Below, piece after piece: positions 15,060 through 23,259 of a stretch of DNA of 42,922 nucleotides. Source of the stretch: Rhodospirillaceae bacterium UBA6219 (GTDB lineage: Bacteria; Pseudomonadota; Alphaproteobacteria; Rhodospirillales; Magnetospirillaceae); assembly GCA_002435715.1 (NCBI GenBank), contig DISD01000025.1, forward strand, positions 10,739 through 53,660, given 5' to 3'. The number at the start of each line of letters is the position of its first letter. Positions within the stretch are counted from its first letter, which is position 1. The notes under the pieces are model-generated. The model was not told where the DNA came from. It did no database searches and was given only the letters and a program-made list of their open reading frames with translations. The translations under genes were made by a program, and so were the position numbers.

Positions 15060-16757
15060 TTACTCCCGCCACTCGAATTGCGAACCAATAATGCGCCCCT
15101 GGGCATCCAATTTCAAACGCCCGACCACTTGCTTTTCCCAGCTATCGCTTTGGATATCAAACGGCTTAACCTGACCACGTTTTTCCAAGGCGACGATATC
15201 CTGGCGATGCAAACCAGGATCGCCACCCGCCATGCCTTGCGGCAGCCATCCATCTTCCTTGTCTTTTCCCTTACCGAAATCATATCTGTCCTTGGCGTTT
15301 TGCTGAACGGTACCGGTGATGATTACCTCGTCGCCCTGGCGTTCCAGTTTCAAATTGCCAATTCCGTTGACGGTCACCGCCCCCAGGGCGTTGTTGCGTT
15401 CGTCCCAGACTTTCGCCGAATTGCCGTCGGCAACAGCTTGCCACGTCAAGCCCTTAATCTCACGGGTCTCACCATCTTTGGGTATATGCCGCTCGATGGT
15501 ATTGAGTTCGGTGTCTTTCGGCCCCTTGCCGGTCAGCCAGTTCTCGAAATGACCCTGGACTCGTTGCTCCGCCTGCTTGACCGGTTCATGGCCACGCACC
15601 CAATCCTTGTCCAAGGTGACCGGCGAGCCATCACCGTCAAGATAGTGATCCAACAGGGCAGCGGCTTTGTCATGATGGACCAACTTGCCAAGATCTCTTG
15701 CCCTCTCAAGGGTTTTACGGGTCTCCTGGGCCGCGTCATCCTCGTTAGGCAAAGGCATGCCGAACAATTGCTCGGTATCGGTTTGGGGACGCTGCGCCCC
15801 GGCATTCTGCTCGGGCTTTGCATCGACCGGCGAAGCGGGGGCCGAGGGCTGGGACGGCGGCGGAGGCGCTTCCGTCGTTGGTGCCGGAGACGTGGGCGTG
15901 GGCGTGGGCGTGGGCGGAGTTTCCGGTTGTGCCTTCGCAGGTCCACTTTCACTCGGCGATGACGGCGGATTGCCCACCGGTGCAGCCGCCGCCCGGAACA
16001 GCGGCACGGCGCTGTCGTCGGGCAGATCGGCACTGCGCACCCCCAGGGGGCGGGCGGCGGGCATGGTGCCGCCCAGCAAAGCCTTGGCCTGATCGGGCGG
16101 CAGTTGGTTGACGATACCGTGCATCACTTGGTCGGTGCGGTCGCGCCCGACCTGCGCGTTCATCTGTTCGGCCAGATCCATCAAGGTGGCGTGCACATCC
16201 GACCCCGCCTGTTTGGCGAAGTCGCCATAGATGCGCGGGATGTCGCCGTTGACGCTGCTGCGGGTCAAAGCGCGGGCACTGTCGGCGTTGAAGGCCTGGC
16301 TTTGCTCGTCCAGGTCCAAGGGCTGGTCGGGCCGGGGGAAGGACAGCCGCGCCGGGCGGGTGTTCAAGATGCCTGGCTCGCCCTGCATGCGTTGCGATTG
16401 GTGCTGGTCCACCTCGTCCGGGCTGGGCGGGATGAAACCACCCAAAAGGCCGCCCGTCGCCTGTTTCAGGCTGGTGATGGTGGGGCCGCCCGGTTTCAAC
16501 AGACCGTCCACCGTCAGCCCGTTCTGGCTTTGCCAATCCTTCACCGCCTGTTCCTGGCGCTGCCCCCAATAGCCCACCGGGCCGTCGGTGCGCGACAGAT
16601 CATGGTGGCCGGTGTTGCCCAGGATGGTTTCCACCCGGATCACGTCTTCGCGGCGGTTGGACTGGTCGGGGCCGACGGGCGCGCCTAGGGTGAAGAAATC
16701 ATCCTGGAACGGGAAGCCGGGGCGGCGTTGGCGGGGATCGAGCGGCAAAATGGTCAT
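15060..16757 (-). CDS. peptidoglycan-binding, Pro-linker protein with unknown C-terminal domain (candidate effector)
   Basis: A 565-residue protein without a signal peptide. Residues about 37-100 form a peptidoglycan-binding (PG_binding_1-like) domain containing VGYWGQRQEQAVKDWQ, VDGLLKPGGPT and ITSL. Residues 100-260 are charged and helical. A Pro/Thr/Ala-rich linker (about 263-325) includes a Thr-Pro run. Residues about 345-565 form a domain I do not recognise: first helical, then strand-rich, with DRYDFGKGK at 490-498. Coding GC is 63-77 % in sampled rows of the N-terminal part and 47-58 % in the C-terminal part. I start at the ATG at 16757 (MTILPLDPRQ). A start at 16829 would add 24 basic residues and overlap the likely promoter. 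It is followed by the anchored protein at 14431. Confidence 0.8.
   Translation of the reverse strand: MTILPLDPRQRRPGFPFQDDFFTLGAPVGPDQSNRREDVIRVETILGNTGHHDLSRTDGPVGYWGQRQEQAVKDWQSQNGLTVDGLLKPGGPTITSLKQATGGLLGGFIPPSPDEVDQHQSQRMQGEPGILNTRPARLSFPRPDQPLDLDEQSQAFNADSARALTRSSVNGDIPRIYGDFAKQAGSDVHATLMDLAEQMNAQVGRDRTDQVMHGIVNQLPPDQAKALLGGTMPAARPLGVRSADLPDDSAVPLFRAAAAPVGNPPSSPSESGPAKAQPETPPTPTPTPTSPAPTTEAPPPPSQPSAPASPVDAKPEQNAGAQRPQTDTEQLFGMPLPNEDDAAQETRKTLERARDLGKLVHHDKAAALLDHYLDGDGSPVTLDKDWVRGHEPVKQAEQRVQGHFENWLTGKGPKDTELNTIERHIPKDGETREIKGLTWQAVADGNSAKVWDERNNALGAVTVNGIGNLKLERQGDEVIITGTVQQNAKDRYDFGKGKDKEDGWLPQGMAGGDPGLHRQDIVALEKRGQVKPFDIQSDSWEKQVVGRLKLDAQGRIIGSQFEWRE
15891..15914. repeat. hexanucleotide repeat (CGTGGG)x4
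   Basis: Four perfect tandem copies of CGTGGG lie in the linker region of the peptidoglycan-binding protein and encode alternating Pro and Thr. Unit changes would alter linker length but keep the frame, so this is not an on/off phase switch. Confidence 0.8.
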
Positions 16758-16820
16758 GTTTTGTTCTTTCCGCAGGTTGAGAAAGGGGCAGCCCCGAAGG
16801 ACCGCCCGTGCATGATTTGC

Positions 16821-16849
16821 AAGATACACTCCTATTGAGGGAAATTCAA
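16821..16849 (-). promoter_or_regulatory. sigma70-like promoter of the candidate effector unit
   Basis: Reading leftward, TTGAAT (16849-16844) and TATCTT (16826-16821) stand exactly 17 bases apart, with four of six matches each. Transcription would begin near 16814, giving a leader of about 57 bases before the ATG at 16757. The promoter lies in an AT-rich block. Confidence 0.5.
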
Positions 16850-16927
16850 GGAATTTAGACCTATGCTTTATCCCGACTTATCCAGACCCGTCATGCTTGG
16901 CCCATGGCCCCAAAAGCGGAAAAGGTG

Positions 16928-16933
16928 TAAAAT
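16928..16933 (+). promoter_or_regulatory. possible -10 element of gpmI
   Basis: TAAAAT matches the -10 consensus at five of six positions, 62 bases before the gpmI ATG. No convincing -35 is seen at 16-18 bases upstream. Confidence 0.3.
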
Positions 16934-16995
16934 CGCCGCGCCGTGCCCTATATGACGGCAGGATTTTTGTGCATCTTCAGGAAACGTCTCAGGCA

Positions 16996-18561
16996 ATGAC
17001 CACCGCCCACAAACCCCGCCCCGTCGTTCTGTGCATCCTGGACGGCTGGGGTCATCGCGACGAACGCGAAGACAACGCCATCGCCCAGGCCGACACCCCG
17101 ACCTGGGACCGATTCTTGGCCGATTACCCCCATGCGCTGTTGGCCACGTCGGGCCTGTCGGTGGGGCTGCCCGACGGGCAGATGGGCAATTCGGAAGTGG
17201 GCCACATGAATCTGGGCGCCGGCCGGGTGGTCATGCAGGATTTGCCGCGTATCGACGCCGCCGTCGCCGACGGCTCGCTGACCGCCAATCCGGTGTTGGT
17301 CGAGGCCATCGCCAAGGTCAAGGCCAAGAATGGTGCGCTGCATGTTCTGGGCCTGCTGAGCCCCGGCGGCGTGCATTCGCACCAGGACCATCTGGCCGCC
17401 CTGGCGGTATCCGCCGCCAAGGCTGGGGTTTCAGTCAAGGTGCATGCCTTCCTGGACGGCCGCGACACGCCGCCCAGCTCGGCCAAGGAGTACATGGCCA
17501 AGTTCCTGGCCGACATCGCCGGTCACGACATCCAGATCGCCACCATCTCGGGCCGTTATTACGCCATGGACCGCGACAAGCGCTGGGACCGCGTGCAACT
17601 GGCCTTCGACGCCATGATGCTGGGCGCGCCAGCCTGCGACCTGGACCCCATCGCCGCCATCCAGGCGTCTTACGACGCCGGCAAGACCGACGAATTCATG
17701 TTGCCGGTGGCCTTGGGCGGCTATCACGGCATGCAGGATTGCGACGGTCTGCTGATGGGCAATTTCCGCGCCGACCGGGCGCGTGAAATCCTGCATGCGC
17801 TGATCGACCCGGCCTTCGACGGCTTCGCCCGTTCGCGCACCGTCACCATGGCGGCGCAATTGGGTCTGACCGAATATTCCAAGGATTTGTCCAAGCTTTT
17901 GGGCACTTTGTTCCCGGCGGAAAGCCTGTCCAACATTCTGGGCGAAGTGGCGTCCCATGCCGGGTTGACCCAGCTGCGTATCGCCGAGACCGAGAAATAC
18001 GCCCACGTCACCTTCTTCTTCAATGGCGGCCGCGAACAGGTCTATCCCGGCGAGGACCGCATCCTGGTCCCCAGCCCCAAGGTCGCGACTTACGACCTGC
18101 AGCCGGAAATGAGCGCGGTGGAAGTGGCCGACAACATGGTCGCCGCCATTTCCTCGGGTAAATACGACCTGATCATCGCCAATTTCGCCAATGGCGACAT
18201 GGTCGGCCATACCGGCATGCTGGATGCCGCCATGAAGGCCGCCGTGACCATCGATGCCTGCCTGACCCGACTGGAAAAGGCGGTGAAGGATGCCGGTGGT
18301 GTCATGCTGGTGACCGCCGATCACGGCAATGCCGAGATGATGCGCGACCCCAAAACCCACGAACCGCACACCGCCCACACCACCGGGCCGGTGGATGTGG
18401 TGATGGTCAACCCGCCGGCCGGAGTGAACGCCATCGCCGACGGCCGACTGGCCGATGTCGCCCCCACCTTGCTGGCCTTGCTGGGGCTGGCACAACCGGC
18501 CGACATGACCGGCAAGTCGTTGGTCGGCACCGCCGCGGCGGATTTGCGTGCGGCCGGCTAA
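16996..18561 (+). CDS. gpmI: 2,3-bisphosphoglycerate-independent phosphoglycerate mutase
   Basis: A 521-residue, metal-dependent (alkaline phosphatase superfamily) mutase of glycolysis and gluconeogenesis that interconverts 3- and 2-phosphoglycerate. Seen are VVLCILDGWGHRDE (first metal Asp), the catalytic serine in GQMGNSEVGHMNLGAG, FLDGRDTPPSS, the ISGRYYAMDRD segment, and the C-terminal metal sites NFANGDMVGHTG and LVTADHGNAE. The length is normal. The ATG at 16996 gives the typical N-terminus; in-frame codons upstream have no family similarity. The next gene overlaps its end by 14 bases. It opens a rightward unit continuing through envC-like, ctpA, yibQ-like and rppH. Confidence 0.97.
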   Translation: MTTAHKPRPVVLCILDGWGHRDEREDNAIAQADTPTWDRFLADYPHALLATSGLSVGLPDGQMGNSEVGHMNLGAGRVVMQDLPRIDAAVADGSLTANPVLVEAIAKVKAKNGALHVLGLLSPGGVHSHQDHLAALAVSAAKAGVSVKVHAFLDGRDTPPSSAKEYMAKFLADIAGHDIQIATISGRYYAMDRDKRWDRVQLAFDAMMLGAPACDLDPIAAIQASYDAGKTDEFMLPVALGGYHGMQDCDGLLMGNFRADRAREILHALIDPAFDGFARSRTVTMAAQLGLTEYSKDLSKLLGTLFPAESLSNILGEVASHAGLTQLRIAETEKYAHVTFFFNGGREQVYPGEDRILVPSPKVATYDLQPEMSAVEVADNMVAAISSGKYDLIIANFANGDMVGHTGMLDAAMKAAVTIDACLTRLEKAVKDAGGVMLVTADHGNAEMMRDPKTHEPHTAHTTGPVDVVMVNPPAGVNAIADGRLADVAPTLLALLGLAQPADMTGKSLVGTAAADLRAAG

Positions 18562-19996
18562 GGGCCTTTTCCTGCTGTTGGCCGCGTGGCTGGCGGCGTC
18601 GGACGTTTCCGCCCAGGAACCCGACGCCGCCGCCGCCGACCGCCGTCTGCGCGAGTTGGAAGACCAACTGAAGCGCAGCCAGGCGGAACATGCCGAAATC
18701 AAACGTAAAGCGCGGGCCATTTCCGACGAGTTGTCGCATATTCGCGGCGACATGGTCGCCGCCGCCCGCGCCGCCCAGGAAGCCGAAGAAACCCTGTCCG
18801 AGCTGGAACGCCAGTTGGAAGATCTGAAAGCCCTGGAAGGCGACCGCGCCAGCGCCCTGCAACGCCGGTCGTCACAGATGACGGGCGTGTTGACGGCATT
18901 GGAACGTCTGGCCTGGCGCCCCACCGAGGCCCTGATGGCACAGCCGCAAACCCCGGCGGAAACCGTGCGCTCGGCCATCTTGCTGCGCTCGGCGGTACCG
19001 CAGATCGAACGATCCGTCCACGATCTGAAGGACGAAATCGACGCCATGGGCCGCCTGCGCGACGACATCGTCGCCCAGCGCAAACGCATCGTCACCACCA
19101 CCGGCCGGCTGGAAGGCGAACATCGCCGTCTGAAGGATCTGTGGGACCGCAAATCCACCCTGCAATACGCCGCTATCGCCGAAACCGAGGAATCGGAACG
19201 CCGCATGCGGCAATTGGCCGACGAGGCCCAGGATCTGCGCGAGCTGATGAGCCGTCTGGAAGAAGAACGCCAGCGCCGCATCGCCGAGGCCCTGCAGAAG
19301 GCGGCGGCCGAAAAAGCGGCGCGCGAGGCCGAAGCGGCGGCGAAAAAAGCCGCCCGTGAAGCCGAGATCGCCGCGCAAAAAGCCGCGCGTGAAGCCGAGA
19401 TCGCCGCCAAGAAGGCGGAAAAGGAACGCCAGGAACGCGAATTGGCCGCCGCCCGCGCCGCGCGCGAAGCGGAAATCCGCGCCCAGGCCCAGGCCCGCCA
19501 GGCCGAGATCGAAGCGCAAAAAGCCGCCCGCGCCACCGAACAAGCCGCCCGCGAAGCCGCCGAGGCGCGGCCCATGGCCAGCGACAAACCCTTTGCCAGC
19601 GCCCAGGGGAAGATGATGTTTCCGGCCAAGGGCCGCATCGTCGAACGTTTCGGCCTGCCCAACGAAGTGGGCGTGGTCAACAAGGGCATGACCATCGCCA
19701 CCCGCAAGGGTGCACAGATCGTCGCCCCCTATGACGGACAGGTGGCTTTCGCCGGTCCGTTTAGGGGTTATGGCCTGCTCTTGATCATCGAACATAGCGA
19801 AGGCTATCATACGCTGCTTGCGGGGATGACCCGGATCGACGCCAATGTTGGCCAAAGGCTGACGGCGGGTGAACCCGTAGGTGTGATGGGCGAGGAGGAG
19901 GCCAAACCCTCGCTTTATCTGGAACTGCGCCGTCAGGGGCAGCCCATCAACCCTCAGCCTTGGCTTACCGCACAGAAAAGTAAGGGTCACGGATGA
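18548..19996 (+). CDS. EnvC-like murein hydrolase activator (degenerate M23/LytM)
   Basis: A 482-residue exported protein with a signal peptide (cut near VSAQ, residue 23), a long coiled coil (about 25-340) and a C-terminal LytM domain (about 355-480). The coiled coil contains Ala/Arg/Glu/Lys-rich repeats such as KAAREAE. The zinc ligands of active M23 peptidases are lost: the H-x3-D site reads NKGMTIA, and the final H-x-H region reads YHTLLAGM. It should therefore activate amidases at the septum, as EnvC does, rather than cut peptidoglycan itself. The GTG start overlaps the gpmI end by 14 bases, and its stop overlaps the ctpA start by 4. EnvC followed by CtpA is a recurrent bacterial pair. 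Confidence 0.9.
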   Translation: MRPAKGLFLLLAAWLAASDVSAQEPDAAAADRRLRELEDQLKRSQAEHAEIKRKARAISDELSHIRGDMVAAARAAQEAEETLSELERQLEDLKALEGDRASALQRRSSQMTGVLTALERLAWRPTEALMAQPQTPAETVRSAILLRSAVPQIERSVHDLKDEIDAMGRLRDDIVAQRKRIVTTTGRLEGEHRRLKDLWDRKSTLQYAAIAETEESERRMRQLADEAQDLRELMSRLEEERQRRIAEALQKAAAEKAAREAEAAAKKAAREAEIAAQKAAREAEIAAKKAEKERQERELAAARAAREAEIRAQAQARQAEIEAQKAARATEQAAREAAEARPMASDKPFASAQGKMMFPAKGRIVERFGLPNEVGVVNKGMTIATRKGAQIVAPYDGQVAFAGPFRGYGLLLIIEHSEGYHTLLAGMTRIDANVGQRLTAGEPVGVMGEEEAKPSLYLELRRQGQPINPQPWLTAQKSKGHG

Positions 19997-21330
19997 TTCG
20001 CAAGACCATGATCGCCGCCAGCGCCACCGCCTTGCTGGCGAGCTCGTTCCTGACACCCGCCGCCGCTGCGGAATCCAAGGAAACCTATCGCCTGATGGAA
20101 TTGTTCGCCACCGTCTTCGAGAAGGTGCGGGCTGAATACGTCGAACCGGTCAAGGACGAAGACCTGGTGGAAGCGGCGCTGAACGGCATGCTCAGCTCGC
20201 TGGACCCCCATTCCAGCTATCTGAACGCCAAGAACGCCAAGGACATGGACATCAACACCAAGGGCGAATTCGGCGGCCTGGGCATTGAAGTGACCATGGA
20301 AAACGGCTGGGTCAAGGTGGTCTCGCCAATCGACGACACCCCGGCCTTCCGTGCCGGCCTGCAGCCCGGCGACTACATCACCCATCTGGACGGCGAACCG
20401 GTCCAGGGCCTGTCGCTGTCGGAAGCCGTCGACCGCATGCGCGGCATGGTCAACACCGACATCAAGCTGACGGTGCGCAGGAACGGCACCGCCGCCTTCG
20501 ACGTCAAGCTGACCCGCGCCGTCATCAAGATCCAGACCGTGCGCAGCCATGCCGAGGGCAAGATCGGCTATGTCCGCATCACCCAGTTCTCGGCCACCAC
20601 CGACACCGACCTGCGCAAGCACGTGGATTCCTTGAAAAAGGAAATCGGCAAGGATCTGGGCGGCTTCGTCGTCGATCTGCGCAACAATCCCGGCGGCCTG
20701 TTGGATCAGGCCATCGCCGTCTCCGACGACTTCCTGGACAAAGGCGAGATCGTCTCCACCCGTTCGCGTCATCCCGAAGACACCCAGCGCTTCAACGCCA
20801 AGCCCGGCGACATCACCGGCGGCCTGCCGGTGGTCCTGTTGGTCAATGACGGTTCGGCCTCGGCGTCGGAAATCGTCGCCGGCGCGCTGCAGGACCATCA
20901 CCGCGCCGTGGTGTTGGGCACCCGTTCCTTCGGCAAGGGTTCGGTCCAGACCCTGATGCCGCTGGGTCAGTATGGCTCGATGCGCCTGACCACGGCGCGT
21001 TACTACACGCCGTCGGGCCGTTCCATCCAGGCGGTGGGCATCGAACCCGACATCAAGGTGCTGCAATCCAAGGTCGAGCCCATCAACATCCCCGAACGTG
21101 AACGCCGCTCGGAAGCGTCGTTGCGCAACGCGCTCGCCAATCCCGATGGCAAGGCCGCCAAGCCCGCCACCCCGGCGGCTGACGAAGCCGCCCCCGCCCA
21201 CGAGGACAAGGCTGCCGAAGGGGCACCGCCGGTGATCAAGCTGGGCGACCCGGCCCAGGATTACCAATTGGCCCGCGCTTTGGACCTGATCCGTGGCCTG
21301 TCCATCTATCGGGCCAACGGGACCAACTGA
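19993..21330 (+). CDS. ctpA: carboxyl-terminal processing protease, S41 family
   Basis: A 445-residue periplasmic serine protease. The signal peptide ends near TPAAAA (residue 26). A PDZ domain (about 95-165; GGLGIEV, AGLQPGDYI) selects C-terminal tails of substrates. The peptidase core shows VVDLRNNPGGLLDQA and the catalytic serine Ser288 in NDGSASASE, with the general-base lysine Lys315 in RSFGKGSVQT. The tail (about 380-420) is Ala/Pro-rich. CtpA-type enzymes trim cell-wall hydrolases and lipoproteins, which fits its place after an EnvC-like activator. It overlaps that gene by 4 bases, and the YibQ-like gene follows after 5. Confidence 0.96.
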   Translation: MIRKTMIAASATALLASSFLTPAAAAESKETYRLMELFATVFEKVRAEYVEPVKDEDLVEAALNGMLSSLDPHSSYLNAKNAKDMDINTKGEFGGLGIEVTMENGWVKVVSPIDDTPAFRAGLQPGDYITHLDGEPVQGLSLSEAVDRMRGMVNTDIKLTVRRNGTAAFDVKLTRAVIKIQTVRSHAEGKIGYVRITQFSATTDTDLRKHVDSLKKEIGKDLGGFVVDLRNNPGGLLDQAIAVSDDFLDKGEIVSTRSRHPEDTQRFNAKPGDITGGLPVVLLVNDGSASASEIVAGALQDHHRAVVLGTRSFGKGSVQTLMPLGQYGSMRLTTARYYTPSGRSIQAVGIEPDIKVLQSKVEPINIPERERRSEASLRNALANPDGKAAKPATPAADEAAPAHEDKAAEGAPPVIKLGDPAQDYQLARALDLIRGLSIYRANGTN

Positions 21331-21335
21331 TCCCC

Positions 21336-22760
21336 ATGGACACCTTGGACGATGACGATATCGACAATTTCCTGTCCCGTCCCCTGGGGATGGAAGAGGA
21401 AAAGCCACGTCGAAAATTCCCGCTTCGTCCGCTGCTGATCGTCCTGGCCGTCGCCATTCTTGGCGGCGGCTTGGGCACGGCAGGTTATTTCGCTTCACGC
21501 ATGGATACCCGTGACCTGATCGGTATCCTGGATGTGGCCGACCAGCCGAAACTGGCCATCCAGATGCCCGGTCACAGCAAGGGTAAGGACCAGCCGGCGG
21601 CACCGGCCGCCGAGGACGGCATGTTGAAGCCGCCCGCCCCCGCCGGGGGGGAGGCCCCCGTCGCGCCGCCCGCCGCCGAGGCCCCGCCGGTCGACATGGC
21701 GGCCGAAACCCCTCCGCCCCCGGGACTGACCCCACCCCCGGCACCGCAACAACCCAGCGTTCCGCCGGCGCACGAAGCACCCAGCGCCAGCATGGTGCCA
21801 CCGGTTACCATCGACACCAAGCCGGTGGCAGCTGTCGCCGCCGCCCCGGAAACGCCGGCCGCGCCGCCGCCCATCGTGGTCAAGCAGGAAGCCCCCCAGG
21901 GGCCGTTGCAGCCGCTGCCGCGCCCCATCGACAAGCCGCCATCCTTTGCCAACCTGCCCACCCCCAATGCCAAACCCAAGCCCTTGGGCGCGGTGCCGGC
22001 GGAAGGCATGACCCGGCATTCCGGTTTCGGCCCGTTGCCGGTGATCGCCAGCGACGGCCGCCAGTCCTGGCAGGTCTATGCCCGTCCCTTCGAAGGCAAG
22101 GATACGACCAAGCCGCGTCTGGCGGTGGTGGTGACCGGGCTGGGTTTGGACCGCGAGGCCACCGACGCCGCCATCGACCGCCTGCCCGCCGACGTCACCT
22201 TGGCCTTTTCGCCCTATGCCGGTTCGCTGGACACTTGGGTCAAGAAGGCCCGCGACGCCGGCCATGAAGTTCTGCTGACCCTGCCGGTGGAAGAATCGGG
22301 CTATCCCGCCCGCGATCCCGGCCCCTGGGGTTTGACCACCTCGGCCCGCCCCGAAGACAACGCCGATCGTTTGCTGCGGGTTCTGGCCCGCACCGCCGGC
22401 TATGTGGGGGTCCTGGCCCAGGACGGGCCATTCACCAAGTCGCAGCAATTGGGCCCCATCCTGGCCATGTTGCGCGAACGCGGCCTGTTGGTGGTCGGCA
22501 ATACCGATTCCGCCGACCCCAAGCCGCCCATGGTGCGGCTGGGCGGCGCGGTCGACAGCGAGATTTTCCGCGACGCGGTGGAAAGCAAGCAAAAGGCCCT
22601 GGCGGCACAGGTGCGCGCCAAGGGCAGCCAGGCGGTGCTGTTCAGCCCGCGCCCGGCGTCGATGGAAACCATGGCGCCGTGGCTGGCCTCTTTGGCCGCC
22701 GAAGGCATCGTTTTGGCCCCGGTTTCGGCCCTGGTCGGCCCGCAAGGAGGAAAATCGTGA
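21336..22760 (+). CDS. divergent polysaccharide deacetylase family protein (YibQ-like)
   Basis: A 474-residue protein with a cytoplasmic acidic N-terminus, one membrane helix (about 30-52) and a Pro/Ala-rich periplasmic linker (about 70-210). Its C-terminal domain (about 235-470) is of the YibQ/DUF610 'divergent polysaccharide deacetylase' family: LAVVVTGLGLDREATDAAI, DVTLAFSPYAGSLDTWVKKA, HEVLLTLPVEESGYPA and GLLVVGNTDS. The classical NodB metal triad is not complete, so catalysis is uncertain. Family members sit beside envC/ctpA in many genomes, which suggests a cell-envelope role. The rppH GTG start overlaps its TGA by 4 bases. Confidence 0.9.
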   Translation: MDTLDDDDIDNFLSRPLGMEEEKPRRKFPLRPLLIVLAVAILGGGLGTAGYFASRMDTRDLIGILDVADQPKLAIQMPGHSKGKDQPAAPAAEDGMLKPPAPAGGEAPVAPPAAEAPPVDMAAETPPPPGLTPPPAPQQPSVPPAHEAPSASMVPPVTIDTKPVAAVAAAPETPAAPPPIVVKQEAPQGPLQPLPRPIDKPPSFANLPTPNAKPKPLGAVPAEGMTRHSGFGPLPVIASDGRQSWQVYARPFEGKDTTKPRLAVVVTGLGLDREATDAAIDRLPADVTLAFSPYAGSLDTWVKKARDAGHEVLLTLPVEESGYPARDPGPWGLTTSARPEDNADRLLRVLARTAGYVGVLAQDGPFTKSQQLGPILAMLRERGLLVVGNTDSADPKPPMVRLGGAVDSEIFRDAVESKQKALAAQVRAKGSQAVLFSPRPASMETMAPWLASLAAEGIVLAPVSALVGPQGGKS

Positions 22761-23254
22761 GCAAGCCCCTGCCTTTGTCGCAGCGCCCCTATCGCCCCGG
22801 GGTGGGCATCTTGCTGTTCAATGCCCAAGGCCAGGTGTTCACCGCCAAGCGCATCGACACCAAGGAAAACGCCTGGCAGTTCCCGCAAGGCGGCATCGAC
22901 GAGGGCGAGGACCCGGCCACGGCGGCCAAACGCGAGATGGTCGAGGAAATCGGCACCGACAAGGCGGAAATGATCGGTGAAAGCAAGGGCTGGATTTCCT
23001 ATGACCTGCCGGCCGATCTGGCCGACAAGGTGTGGAAGGGCCGGTTCCGTGGTCAAAAGCAGAAATGGTTCGCCTTCACGTTCCTCGGCACCGATGCCGA
23101 CATCAACATCGACACCGAACACCCGGAATTTTCCGCCTGGCAGTGGATGGATCTGGCCCAGGTTCCGGGTCTGATCGTCGCCTTCAAGAAACCGCTTTAC
23201 GACCAAGTGGCGGCCGAATTCGCCCCCCTGGCGGCACGGCTGAAACAGGGATAA
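22757..23254 (+). CDS. rppH: RNA pyrophosphohydrolase
   Basis: A 165-residue Nudix hydrolase that removes pyrophosphate from the 5' end of mRNA and so starts decay. The Nudix box is complete: Gly45, Glu51 and Arg59-Glu60 with Glu63-Glu64 and Gly66 (GGIDEGEDPATAAKREMVEE). The N-terminus YRPGVGILLFNAQGQVFTAKR and the later WQWMDL are typical of RppH/NudH. The start is the GTG at 22757, with AAGGAGG 7 bases before it; this overlaps the previous stop by 4 bases. Confidence 0.96.
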   Translation: MSKPLPLSQRPYRPGVGILLFNAQGQVFTAKRIDTKENAWQFPQGGIDEGEDPATAAKREMVEEIGTDKAEMIGESKGWISYDLPADLADKVWKGRFRGQKQKWFAFTFLGTDADINIDTEHPEFSAWQWMDLAQVPGLIVAFKKPLYDQVAAEFAPLAARLKQG

Positions 23255-23259
23255 ACGCC

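Noticed and set aside
15891..15914. Phase-variable on/off switch
   Set aside because: The repeat unit is six bases, so slippage cannot shift the frame.
17431..19707. A 758-residue open frame antisense to gpmI and the EnvC-like gene
   Set aside because: Composed of Ser/Ala/Arg repeats that reflect the coiled-coil codons on the other strand; no domain.
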